A stretch of DNA of 64,000 nt. Source: Nonlabens dokdonensis DSW-6. GTDB lineage: Bacteria; Bacteroidota; Bacteroidia; Flavobacteriales; Flavobacteriaceae. The position numbers and the translations under genes were made by a program. Positions 32,245 through 39,664 of the stretch are shown here, piece after piece (the stretch's first letter is position 1; every line of letters starts with the position of its first letter). The notes beneath the pieces were generated by a model, which was not told where the DNA came from, ran no database searches, and was given only the letters and a program-made list of their open reading frames with translations. The stretch is from contig NC_020156.1 of NCBI RefSeq assembly GCF_000332115.1, positions 2,791,501-2,855,500 of the forward strand, written 5' to 3'.

Positions 32245-34281
32245 ATGAAAACTCTTTACCGTTACCAAAATATTATTTATAGAATAGTCTTACTATGTTT
32301 TTGTACGGCTCTTACGGTTTATGTATTCCCTAATAACAATCGTTTCAAGTATGATTATAAACAAGGAGAGCCGTGGGATTATGAAACGCTTTACGCACCT
32401 TTTACTTTCCCAATAGAAAAAGACGAGAAGTCTTTGATTGCAGAAAAGCAAGACGTTACTAACAGTTCACCACGTTACTTTAAAATTGACACGTCCATCA
32501 AAGATGGAGTATTTGAAAAATGGAAGGCCATTCAAAGCGGTAAAAGTCTCGATTCTTTAAATCAACAACAGTTCCAATCGCTAAGAACAGAGGTTCAATC
32601 TGTTTTATCTACCATTTACAAAATCGGCTATACTGATAATCCAATAGATTTAGAAGAAAGTCATCCTATTTTTATTGAATACGATAACGAGCTTGTCACT
32701 TATAAATATTCTGATCTTTTCAAACCAGTCGATCTAGGTGAATTAATTAGGAGTAGCTTTGATAGTATTGATTTAAACCCTGTTACTAAGAAATATATTA
32801 CAACAGCATTATTACGAATTATTGAACCTAATGTGAGTTATGATAAGCAACTAACAGAAATAACAATCAAAGAAGAACTTAGCAAAATTATGACTACCAG
32901 AGGTCTTGTATATGAAGGTGCTAGGGTTATCGCTCAAGGCGAAATAGTAGAAGGTGAAAAACTTCAAATATTAAATACACTCAACAATACATACAAATCA
33001 CAAACTTGGACAGAGTCTCAGTATACGTGGAAATTATCTGGATATATTATTCTAGTTGGGATGGCATACAGTATGCTTCTTTTGTTTTTATGGCGCTATC
33101 GTCCAGTTCTTTATGATAACTTTCGAAAAATATTTTTTATTTTTTTCAATATTATAGTTGTAGTTATTTTGACGGCAACCATTGTTAATATCAATGTCAA
33201 GTATATTTATGTCGTTCCAGTATGCATGCTGCCGTTAATACTCAAAGCATTCTTCGATGCTAGATTAGGTTTATTCAGCCATGTGGTAACCATCTTCATA
33301 TTAAGCTTTATAGTTCCTAACAGTGACGAGTATTTGTTTTTACAAATGATGGCGGGAATTGTGACTATTTTATCAAATAATGAAATATATAAGAGAGCTA
33401 ATCTTTTTATTACGGTAGCTCAAATTATAGGAATTTACTTTTTATCCTACTTTGCCTTTTACGCTATCAACCAAGGAGGTGTAACTGGATGGGAATGGGG
33501 AAGAATAGGGTACTTTGTACTTTGTGGTTTGGCAATGTTGTTTGTGTGGCCGCTCATTTATATTTTTGAGAAAATCTTTGGTCTTGTAAGTGATGTTTCA
33601 CTTCTAGAGCTTAGTGATACTAATTCAAAGCTCTTAAAGGAACTCTCTAATAAAGCACCAGGAACCTTTCACCATTCCTTGAACGTAGCAAATATTGCTG
33701 AAACAGTCGCAAATGAAATAGGAGCAAATGCGATGCTGGTTCGTGTAGGAGCGTTGTATCACGATATAGGAAAAATGTCAAATCCCACCTACTTTACAGA
33801 AAATCAAGGTAGTGGTATTAATCCTCATGATGATTTAGATCCAGAAGATAGTGCTAGAATCATCATAGATCATACCTTAAATGGTATTGAAATTGCCCGA
33901 AAATATAATTTGCCAGATCGAATCATTGACTTTATAAGAACACATCACGGTGACAGTTTAGTTTACTATTTCTATTCTAAAGCTAAAGAAGAAAACCCTG
34001 ATGTTTCTAAAGAAAACTTTACTTATCCTGGTCCTAAGCCTTTTAGTCAGGAAACTGCTATTCTCATGATAGCCGATAGTGTAGAGGCGGCTTCAAAAAG
34101 TATCCAAAATCCTACCTCTTTTAAGATAGATTCATTAGTCAATAAAATTATAGATGGTCAGGTAAACAATAGCCAATTTATTAATGCTAATATTACGTTT
34201 AAACAAATTGAAATCATTAAAGCGGTGATTAAAAAGAAATTAGCTAGCATCTACCATTTAAGGATCGAATATCCAGAATAA
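32245..34281 (+). CDS. 7TM-HD family phosphohydrolase (PgpH-like)
   Basis: The 678-aa protein has the PgpH/YqfF plan: an N-terminal helix (about 12-30), a 200-residue extracytoplasmic 7TMR-HDED region, seven membrane segments (about 265-455) and a cytoplasmic HD domain with FHHSLNVANIAE, His506-Asp507 in GALYHDIGKM, and the downstream HH pair in IRTHHGD. In Gram-positives this family hydrolyses cyclic di-AMP, and the same activity is likely but not proven for Bacteroidota. It is divergent from the thiolase and followed by the tRNA pair. Confidence 0.92.
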   Translation: MKTLYRYQNIIYRIVLLCFCTALTVYVFPNNNRFKYDYKQGEPWDYETLYAPFTFPIEKDEKSLIAEKQDVTNSSPRYFKIDTSIKDGVFEKWKAIQSGKSLDSLNQQQFQSLRTEVQSVLSTIYKIGYTDNPIDLEESHPIFIEYDNELVTYKYSDLFKPVDLGELIRSSFDSIDLNPVTKKYITTALLRIIEPNVSYDKQLTEITIKEELSKIMTTRGLVYEGARVIAQGEIVEGEKLQILNTLNNTYKSQTWTESQYTWKLSGYIILVGMAYSMLLLFLWRYRPVLYDNFRKIFFIFFNIIVVVILTATIVNINVKYIYVVPVCMLPLILKAFFDARLGLFSHVVTIFILSFIVPNSDEYLFLQMMAGIVTILSNNEIYKRANLFITVAQIIGIYFLSYFAFYAINQGGVTGWEWGRIGYFVLCGLAMLFVWPLIYIFEKIFGLVSDVSLLELSDTNSKLLKELSNKAPGTFHHSLNVANIAETVANEIGANAMLVRVGALYHDIGKMSNPTYFTENQGSGINPHDDLDPEDSARIIIDHTLNGIEIARKYNLPDRIIDFIRTHHGDSLVYYFYSKAKEENPDVSKENFTYPGPKPFSQETAILMIADSVEAASKSIQNPTSFKIDSLVNKIIDGQVNNSQFINANITFKQIEIIKAVIKKKLASIYHLRIEYPE

Positions 34282-34306
34282 ATTATAGAAAAAAGATGAT
34301 TTTATG

Positions 34307-34337
34307 TTTGTGTATTTCTAAAGTTAGCTTAAATTTG
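34307..34337 (+). promoter_or_regulatory. Consensus sigma-A promoter for the tRNA pair
   Basis: TTTG (34307-34310), a 19-bp spacer and TAAATTTG (34330-34337) match the Bacteroidota -33/-7 consensus exactly. Transcription would begin near 34344, about 35 bp before tRNA-Ser. It is the best promoter in the window. Confidence 0.85.
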
Positions 34338-34378
34338 CAACCGCTTTCAGAAATGGAGGTAAGTTCTTTAATATTTTA

Positions 34379-34462
34379 GGAGAGGTGCCAGAGTGGTAAT
34401 GGAGCAGATTGCTAATCTGTCGACGGGCAACCGTCGCCAGGGTTCGAGTCCCTGTCTCTCCG
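34379..34462 (+). tRNA. tRNA-Ser (anticodon GCT)
   Basis: A class II tRNA with GGAGAGG pairing TCTCTCC (one G-U), anticodon stem GCAGA/TCTGT around loop TTGCTAA, anticodon GCT at 34411-34413, a long variable arm (CGACGGGCAACCGTCG) and T-arm GGTTCGAGTCC. CCA is not encoded. It reads AGC/AGU. Confidence 0.97.
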
Positions 34463-34531
34463 CAAAATTGACCTCTTTAATGATTATTAAAGGTTAGTAA
34501 ATCAGTTCTCGAGTCTGATTAAAATTAAAAT

Positions 34532-34606
34532 CGGGGTGTAGCGTAGCCCGGTCATCGCGCCTGCTTTGGGAGCAGGAGGTCGCAGGTTCGAATCCTGCCA
34601 CCCCGA
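34532..34606 (+). tRNA. tRNA-Pro (anticodon TGG)
   Basis: Acceptor CGGGGTG pairs CACCCCG; anticodon stem CCTGC/GCAGG holds loop TTTGGGA with anticodon TGG (34567-34569); T-arm CAGGTTCGAATCCTG. CCA is not encoded. It follows tRNA-Ser by 69 bp and is probably on the same transcript, ended by the hairpin at 34633. Confidence 0.97.
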
Positions 34607-34632
34607 CAAAAAGCTGTATAGCTTGGTAATTA

Positions 34633-34665
34633 CCGTTTTCATCTGATGATGAAAACGGTTTTTTT
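34633..34665 (+). terminator. Rho-independent terminator of the tRNA operon
   Basis: CCGTTTTCATC (34633-34643), loop TGAT and GATGAAAACGG (34648-34658) form an 11-bp perfect stem followed by seven T's. Confidence 0.92.
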
Positions 34666-34744
34666 ATGCGCTATTATTTAATCTTCTTATTTTTTTCCTT
34701 TATTAGTTTGATATTTTTATTTGTAAAAATTCATTATTTGTTTT

Positions 34745-34760
34745 CGCTTTCGCGAAAGCG
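34745..34760. repeat. Palindromic repeat copy 9 of 16, intergenic
   Basis: Exact CGCTTTCGCGAAAGCG in the spacer between the tRNA terminator and pdxH. Confidence 0.95.
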
Positions 34761-34847
34761 ATATTCATCAAAACAGTAAGATTTTTAAGAATTGTTTGCC
34801 TTATGAAATGCTGCATTTATCTTAAATTGCAGAGAAATAGCTACACG

Positions 34848-35492
34848 ATGCAAAGAGATCTTCAAGACTTGCGTAAATCTTATGAAAAAGACGCTTTACT
34901 AGAAAATCATATTCCAGAAAATCCTTACCAATTATTTGATTCTTGGTTTAAGGACGCTAAAGAGTCTCTGGAAATCGATGAAGCAAACGCTATGAGTATT
35001 TGTACTTTAGGAACTGATGGATTTCCAAAATCTAGAATAGTTCTCCTAAAAGAAATTCATGAAGGTGATTTTCTATTCTATTCTAATTACACATCAGAAA
35101 AAGGTGCTGCAATGGAAGCTTATAATCAAGTAAGCATGCACTTTTTTTGGCCGTCATTAGAACGTCAAATCATCATCAAAGCAACTGTTTCTAAAGTTTC
35201 TAGAGAGAAAACCTTGAGTTACTTTAAATCCAGACCTAGAGGCAGTCAGATAGGAGCATGGGCAAGTAATCAAAGTAGTGAGATAGTATCTAGAGAACAA
35301 CTAGAAAAACAACTGTCTCATTACGAAGAGAAATTTAAAGGTGAAGAGGTACCATTACCTGAATTTTGGGGTGGATATGCTTGTAAGCCAGTTTCTTTTG
35401 AATTTTGGCAAGGAAGACCTAATAGATTGCACGATCGTATATTGTATGAAAACGAAGAGAATAATTGGACTTCTAAAAGATTACAACCTTAA
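34848..35492 (+). CDS. pdxH: Pyridoxamine 5'-phosphate oxidase
   Basis: PdxH is the FMN enzyme that oxidises pyridoxamine or pyridoxine phosphate to PLP. The ATG at 34848 gives MQRDLQDLRKSYEKDALLE, the standard N-terminus, and a 214-aa product of normal length; the frame from 34803 adds 15 residues with no counterpart. Family blocks: AMSICTLGTDGFPKSRIVLLKE, FYSNYTSEKGAAM, SRPRGSQIGAWASNQS and the C-terminal EFWQGRPNRLHDRILY that contacts PLP and FMN. Its stop codon shares a base with the sixA ATG. Confidence 0.95.
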   Translation: MQRDLQDLRKSYEKDALLENHIPENPYQLFDSWFKDAKESLEIDEANAMSICTLGTDGFPKSRIVLLKEIHEGDFLFYSNYTSEKGAAMEAYNQVSMHFFWPSLERQIIIKATVSKVSREKTLSYFKSRPRGSQIGAWASNQSSEIVSREQLEKQLSHYEEKFKGEEVPLPEFWGGYACKPVSFEFWQGRPNRLHDRILYENEENNWTSKRLQP

Positions 35493-35977
35493 TGAAACGA
35501 CTCATAATTATAAGACATGGTAAATCTTCATGGGATTTACAAGTAAGAGACCATGATCGAGTGCTCAAACAGCGAGGCATAGACGATGCTCATCTTATAG
35601 GACAAGCTCTCAAGGATATGGATTTCAATCCAGATGTCATATGGACGAGTACAGCTGCGCGAGCTTTGCAAACTGCGACTCTAGTATCAGAGTACATCAA
35701 CTATGATTTGAGTAAACTTAAATTGAAAAGAGAATTATATACGTTTGATAGTAGAGACTTGTCAAAAATTATCAAAGATTGCGATAATGCAATTGATACT
35801 TTAGTAATCTTTAGTCATAATCATGGTATTACAGATTTAGTAAACGACCTTGGGACGACACGATTTGATAATGTTCCCACGACAGGAGTAGTCGCTATAG
35901 AATTTATGGAAGATTCTTGGAGGTCAATAAACAAAGGGATTACTAAATTCAACTTATTTCCTAAAGACATTAGATGA
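35492..35977 (+). CDS. SixA-type histidine phosphatase
   Basis: The 161-aa protein is a minimal histidine phosphatase with the phospho-accepting RHG near the start (IIRHGKSSW, Arg7-His8-Gly9), a second Arg in STAARALQTA and a second His in VIFSHNHGI. SixA in E. coli dephosphorylates a phosphohistidine of a phosphorelay or PTS protein; the target here is unknown. The start overlaps the pdxH stop by 1 bp and its end overlaps ppk1 by 4 bp, so it is translated with the polyphosphate genes, which hints at a role in phosphate metabolism. Confidence 0.88.
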   Translation: MKRLIIIRHGKSSWDLQVRDHDRVLKQRGIDDAHLIGQALKDMDFNPDVIWTSTAARALQTATLVSEYINYDLSKLKLKRELYTFDSRDLSKIIKDCDNAIDTLVIFSHNHGITDLVNDLGTTRFDNVPTTGVVAIEFMEDSWRSINKGITKFNLFPKDIR

Positions 35978-38022
35978 GCATATATTTTAATAGAGAATTA
36001 AGTTGGTTGCGTTTTAACGCAAGAGTTTTACAAGAAGCAAGCGATAAGACAGTACCGCTTATTGAGCGTTTGAGATTTTTAGGGATTTTTTCTAATAATC
36101 TTGATGAGTTTTTTAAAGTACGTTATGCAACCATACAGCGTATTCAACGTGCTGGTAAAAATGCTACAAAGTCATTAGGAGGAATTTCTGCCGAAGATTT
36201 ACTGCTGGAGATCAACAAAATGGTAATTGTTGATCAAGCACGGAGTTTTGAGGTACTTGCAGAGCTGGAAGAGGAGCTCAAAGAGGAAAGAATCATCATT
36301 GTTGATGAACAAGAAGTATTAGAAGAGCATGAAGACTTCATTAGAAATTATTTTAATGAGAAAATAAGCCCTGCAATAGGAACCATCATGATCAATGATG
36401 AGGTGGAGTTTCCTAATTTACGAGATGGTTATGGTTATCTAGCAATACGCATGGTAATGAATAATAACTCTATTAAATATGCTCTAATTGAAAAGCCTAA
36501 GTATTTAGCTAGATTTGTAGTTCTTCCACAAATAGAAGGAGATGATCGCCAGTATATCATTCTTTTAGATGACTTAGTAAGGCATCGCATGCACTACATA
36601 TTCAATATTTTTGACTATAAAGAGATTGAGGCTCACATGATAAAAGTTACTCTAGATGCCGAACTTGACATGGAACTAGACCTCAAAAAAAGTCTTCTAG
36701 AAAAAATACGTCGTAGTGTTCATGATCGTAAAGATGGTGATCCTGTGCGATTTGTATTTGATAAAAACATCCATGAAGATACTTTGTCGCTTATCATGAA
36801 TAAGTTGCAAATTGATAATAACGATAGTATTATACCAGGAGGAAGGTATCACAATAGAAGGGATTACTTGAAGTTTCCTAGTTTGGGTAGGACAGATTTG
36901 CTTTACGAGAAGCTTCCCGCCTTACCTATAAAAGATGTTGCTATAAGAGGTTCTTTACTTGAAAGAATAGCAAAAAAAGATATTTTACAATACACTCCAT
37001 ACCACACTTTTTCAAATACCATCAAGTTTTTAAGAGAAGCAGCTTTAGATCCAAATGTAAAAACGATTAAAATCACTATTTACAGACTTGCCGAAGTTTC
37101 TCAAATTGCCGGTTCTCTAATTAATGCGGTTAAGAACGGTAAGGAGGTCACGGTTTCTATCGAGTTACAAGCTCGCTTTGACGAGCAAGCAAATATCAAT
37201 TATGCAGAATTGATGCAAGAAGAAGGCATCAATATGATTTTTGGCGTGCCAGGACTCAAGGTTCATTGTAAAGCTTGTTGTATCACACGAGAAGAAAAAG
37301 GTAAAATTGTGAGGTACGGTTTTATTTCTACTGGTAACTTCAATGAGGCTACGGCAGGCATTTACACAGATTATACGCTGTTCACAGCAAATCGTAAAAT
37401 TCTCAAGGAAGTAGAACGCGTTTTTGAGTTCTTTGAGGTAAATTATCGTCAGCATAGATATAAGCATTTACTCGTATCTCCTAATTATCTTAGGAATGGA
37501 ATAGAGCGATTGGTTCGTCGTGAGATTGCTTTCGCGAAAGCGGGAAAACCAGCAAAGATTCGTGCCAAAATAAATTCTTTCTCTGACTTCAAGATGATTG
37601 ATTTATTTTATGAAGCCTCTAATGCAGGAGTAAAAATAGAATTAATCATACGTGGAATTTGCTGTCTTGTTCCTGGAGTGAAGGGAATGAGTGAAAACAT
37701 AAAAGTCATAAGCATCGTAGATCGCTTTCTAGAGCACCCAAGAGTATACAGATTCTACAACGATGGCAAGAATGATTTATATATCTCAAGCGCAGATTTT
37801 ATGAGTCGTAATCTAGATAGTAGAGTAGAAATTGCTTGTCCTATCTATGATGAAGATATTAAAGCCGAAATCATTCAAACGATGGACATATGCTGGAGCG
37901 ATAATGTCAAGGCACGTGAAGTTTGCGCACAACAGCTCAATAATTACGTTGTAAATGACGAGGAACCAGTGAGGTCACAATATGCAACTTACAAATTTTA
38001 TAAAAATCAAATTACTAATTAA
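35974..38022 (+). CDS. ppk1: Polyphosphate kinase 1
   Basis: PPK1 makes polyphosphate from ATP reversibly through a phosphohistidine. The 682-aa protein has the four family domains: N (SIYFNRELSWLRFNARVLQEA), head, and the two C domains with catalytic His431 in GLKVHCKACCI, then GFISTGNFNEATAGIYTDYTLFT and the second His region around LLVSPNYLRNG. The residues beside the nucleophile are cysteine-rich (HCKACC), unlike the AKLFLI of E. coli. Palindrome copy 10 encodes AFAKA in EIAFAKAGKP. It overlaps sixA by 4 bp and ppx by 1 bp. Confidence 0.96.
   Translation: MSIYFNRELSWLRFNARVLQEASDKTVPLIERLRFLGIFSNNLDEFFKVRYATIQRIQRAGKNATKSLGGISAEDLLLEINKMVIVDQARSFEVLAELEEELKEERIIIVDEQEVLEEHEDFIRNYFNEKISPAIGTIMINDEVEFPNLRDGYGYLAIRMVMNNNSIKYALIEKPKYLARFVVLPQIEGDDRQYIILLDDLVRHRMHYIFNIFDYKEIEAHMIKVTLDAELDMELDLKKSLLEKIRRSVHDRKDGDPVRFVFDKNIHEDTLSLIMNKLQIDNNDSIIPGGRYHNRRDYLKFPSLGRTDLLYEKLPALPIKDVAIRGSLLERIAKKDILQYTPYHTFSNTIKFLREAALDPNVKTIKITIYRLAEVSQIAGSLINAVKNGKEVTVSIELQARFDEQANINYAELMQEEGINMIFGVPGLKVHCKACCITREEKGKIVRYGFISTGNFNEATAGIYTDYTLFTANRKILKEVERVFEFFEVNYRQHRYKHLLVSPNYLRNGIERLVRREIAFAKAGKPAKIRAKINSFSDFKMIDLFYEASNAGVKIELIIRGICCLVPGVKGMSENIKVISIVDRFLEHPRVYRFYNDGKNDLYISSADFMSRNLDSRVEIACPIYDEDIKAEIIQTMDICWSDNVKAREVCAQQLNNYVVNDEEPVRSQYATYKFYKNQITN
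37527..37542. repeat. Palindromic repeat copy 10 of 16, inside ppk1
   Basis: GCTTTCGCGAAAGCG (37528-37542), with T at the first core base, read as AFAKA. Confidence 0.92.
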
Positions 38023-38918
38023 TGGCGTTTGAAATTAGAAAATATGGAGCAATAGATATAGGTTCTAATGCGATTAGATTACTTATCGCGACGGTGACTT
38101 TATACAATGATCAACCGCCAGTTTTTAAGAAAACGAGTTTAGTTAGGGTTCCTATTCGTTTAGGTCAGGATGTATTTACATCCGGTCACATTTCTAAAGA
38201 GAATATAGAACGTATGATAAGTTCTATGAAATCTTATCAGCTATTAATGGATGTCCATAAGGTGAAAACATATAAAGCTTATGCGACAAGTGCAATGAGA
38301 GAAGCACAAAATGGTGAAGATGTGGTTGCTCAAATTGAGAAGGAATCTGGAATACATATAGATATTATAGATGGATCGCATGAGGCTGCAATAATTGCAA
38401 TGACAGATCTTCATGCAATGATTGATGAGAGTAAAGTGTTACTTTATGTAGATGTAGGTGGTGGAAGTACAGAGTTTACCTTATTCGCTTTTGGAAAAGA
38501 AATAATTTCTAGATCGTTTAAAATTGGAACAGTAAGATTGCTCAACGATATGGTAAAAAAATCTCTTTGGGATGAGGCAGAGCAATGGATAAAAGAAGTG
38601 ACTGCTCCTTATGAGCGCATAGATTTAATAGGTTCTGGTGGGAATATCAATAATATTTTCAAGAGTAGCGGTAAAAGTATGGGGAAACCACTTTCTTACT
38701 TTTATTTACTTAATTATTACGAGCAACTTCAAAACTATAATTACGAAGAAAGAGTTTATCACTTAAATTTAAATCACGATAGAGCCGATGTAATCATTCC
38801 AGCCTGTCGTATTTATTTGCGAGCTATGAAGTGGAGTAGAGCCAAAAATATATATGTTCCTAAAATAGGATTAACAGATGGCATCATAAAATCGGTTTTT
38901 AACGCAGATAATCGATAA
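38022..38918 (+). CDS. ppx: Ppx/GppA family exopolyphosphatase
   Basis: The 298-aa protein is the two-domain actin-fold phosphatase that removes terminal phosphates from polyphosphate or converts pppGpp to ppGpp. YGAIDIGSNAIRLLIATV is the phosphate-1 motif; VDVGGGSTEFTLF is the second; IDLIGSGGNI is the adenosine-like motif. It is the short form lacking the C-terminal HD domain, so exopolyphosphatase or guanosine phosphatase activity is not separable by sequence. The ATG overlaps the ppk1 stop by 1 bp, making synthesis and breakdown enzymes translationally coupled. Confidence 0.92.
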   Translation: MAFEIRKYGAIDIGSNAIRLLIATVTLYNDQPPVFKKTSLVRVPIRLGQDVFTSGHISKENIERMISSMKSYQLLMDVHKVKTYKAYATSAMREAQNGEDVVAQIEKESGIHIDIIDGSHEAAIIAMTDLHAMIDESKVLLYVDVGGGSTEFTLFAFGKEIISRSFKIGTVRLLNDMVKKSLWDEAEQWIKEVTAPYERIDLIGSGGNINNIFKSSGKSMGKPLSYFYLLNYYEQLQNYNYEERVYHLNLNHDRADVIIPACRIYLRAMKWSRAKNIYVPKIGLTDGIIKSVFNADNR

Positions 38919-38937
38919 TTTGAAACGTTTCATAAAA

Positions 38938-38972
38938 TTTGCGTTTTCAGTTGTTTAGATATCTTACATTTG
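38938..38972 (+). promoter_or_regulatory. Promoter of the outer-membrane barrel gene
   Basis: TTTG (38938-38941), a 23-bp spacer and TACATTTG (38965-38972) fit the Bacteroidota consensus with a slightly long spacer, 19 bp before the ATG at 38992. Confidence 0.6.
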
Positions 38973-38991
38973 GAATACAAAATGATTTAAA

Positions 38992-39555
38992 ATGAAACAT
39001 TTTTTACTTTTTATGAGCTTTATAGCTTGTATATCATTTGCAGGAGCGCAGTCCTTTAATGACACGACTTACGGCTTTAGATTAGGTCTCAATTCATCGA
39101 CTTTAGAACAGGATAACGTGGATTATGAAAATAGGAGGTATGGCTTACATGCTAACTTTTTTGCTAATGTTCCTTTAAATGAAACGTTCTCTTTACAACC
39201 AGAAATAGGAGTTTCTTCATTAGGTGTAAATGAAAATGAATTCAGACAAGCTAATGGAGAGGTTACTGCATTCAAAAGAAACTGGTTACATTCTAATTTA
39301 CTTGCTCAAATAAACCTCAATAGAAAAATTTACTTTCTAGTAGGTCCACAATTAGGCGTAAGCGTTGCCGAAACTGATGGTAATAGAAATCGTTATGATT
39401 TTGAAATTGCTGGAATTTTAGGATTGGGCTATATGCTCGACAGCAACTGGTCTGTAGATGCAAGATACGGCTACGGATTTCCTAATCTCGACAACGATCT
39501 AACTGCTGAAGCTGGGAATAGATGGTTTCAATTAGGTGTTTCTTATAGACTTTAA
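38992..39555 (+). CDS. Outer-membrane beta-barrel protein
   Basis: The 187-aa protein has a signal peptide (MKHFLLFMSFIACISFAGAQ) and then alternating amphipathic strands with aromatic ends: YGFRLGLNSSTL, RYGLHANFFANVPL, FSLQPEIGVSSLG, IYFLVGPQLGVSV and a last strand NRWFQLGVSYRL. This is the small 8-stranded porin-like/OmpW-PorT type fold common in Bacteroidota. No specific ligand can be named. It has its own promoter and terminator. Confidence 0.85.
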   Translation: MKHFLLFMSFIACISFAGAQSFNDTTYGFRLGLNSSTLEQDNVDYENRRYGLHANFFANVPLNETFSLQPEIGVSSLGVNENEFRQANGEVTAFKRNWLHSNLLAQINLNRKIYFLVGPQLGVSVAETDGNRNRYDFEIAGILGLGYMLDSNWSVDARYGYGFPNLDNDLTAEAGNRWFQLGVSYRL

Positions 39556-39580
39556 TTATCAGCATTTAATTAAAAATACA

Positions 39581-39605
39581 AAACCTCCATATTGGAGGTT
39601 TTTGC
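39581..39605 (+). terminator. Rho-independent terminator of the barrel gene
   Basis: AAACCTCCA (39581-39589), a 3-base loop and TGGAGGTTT (39593-39601) followed by T's. Confidence 0.82.
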
Positions 39606-39664
39606 TTTTATCAAATGATTGAAATTAAATTTAAGATTTACAGCATTTAGATTTGATTTTTAAT

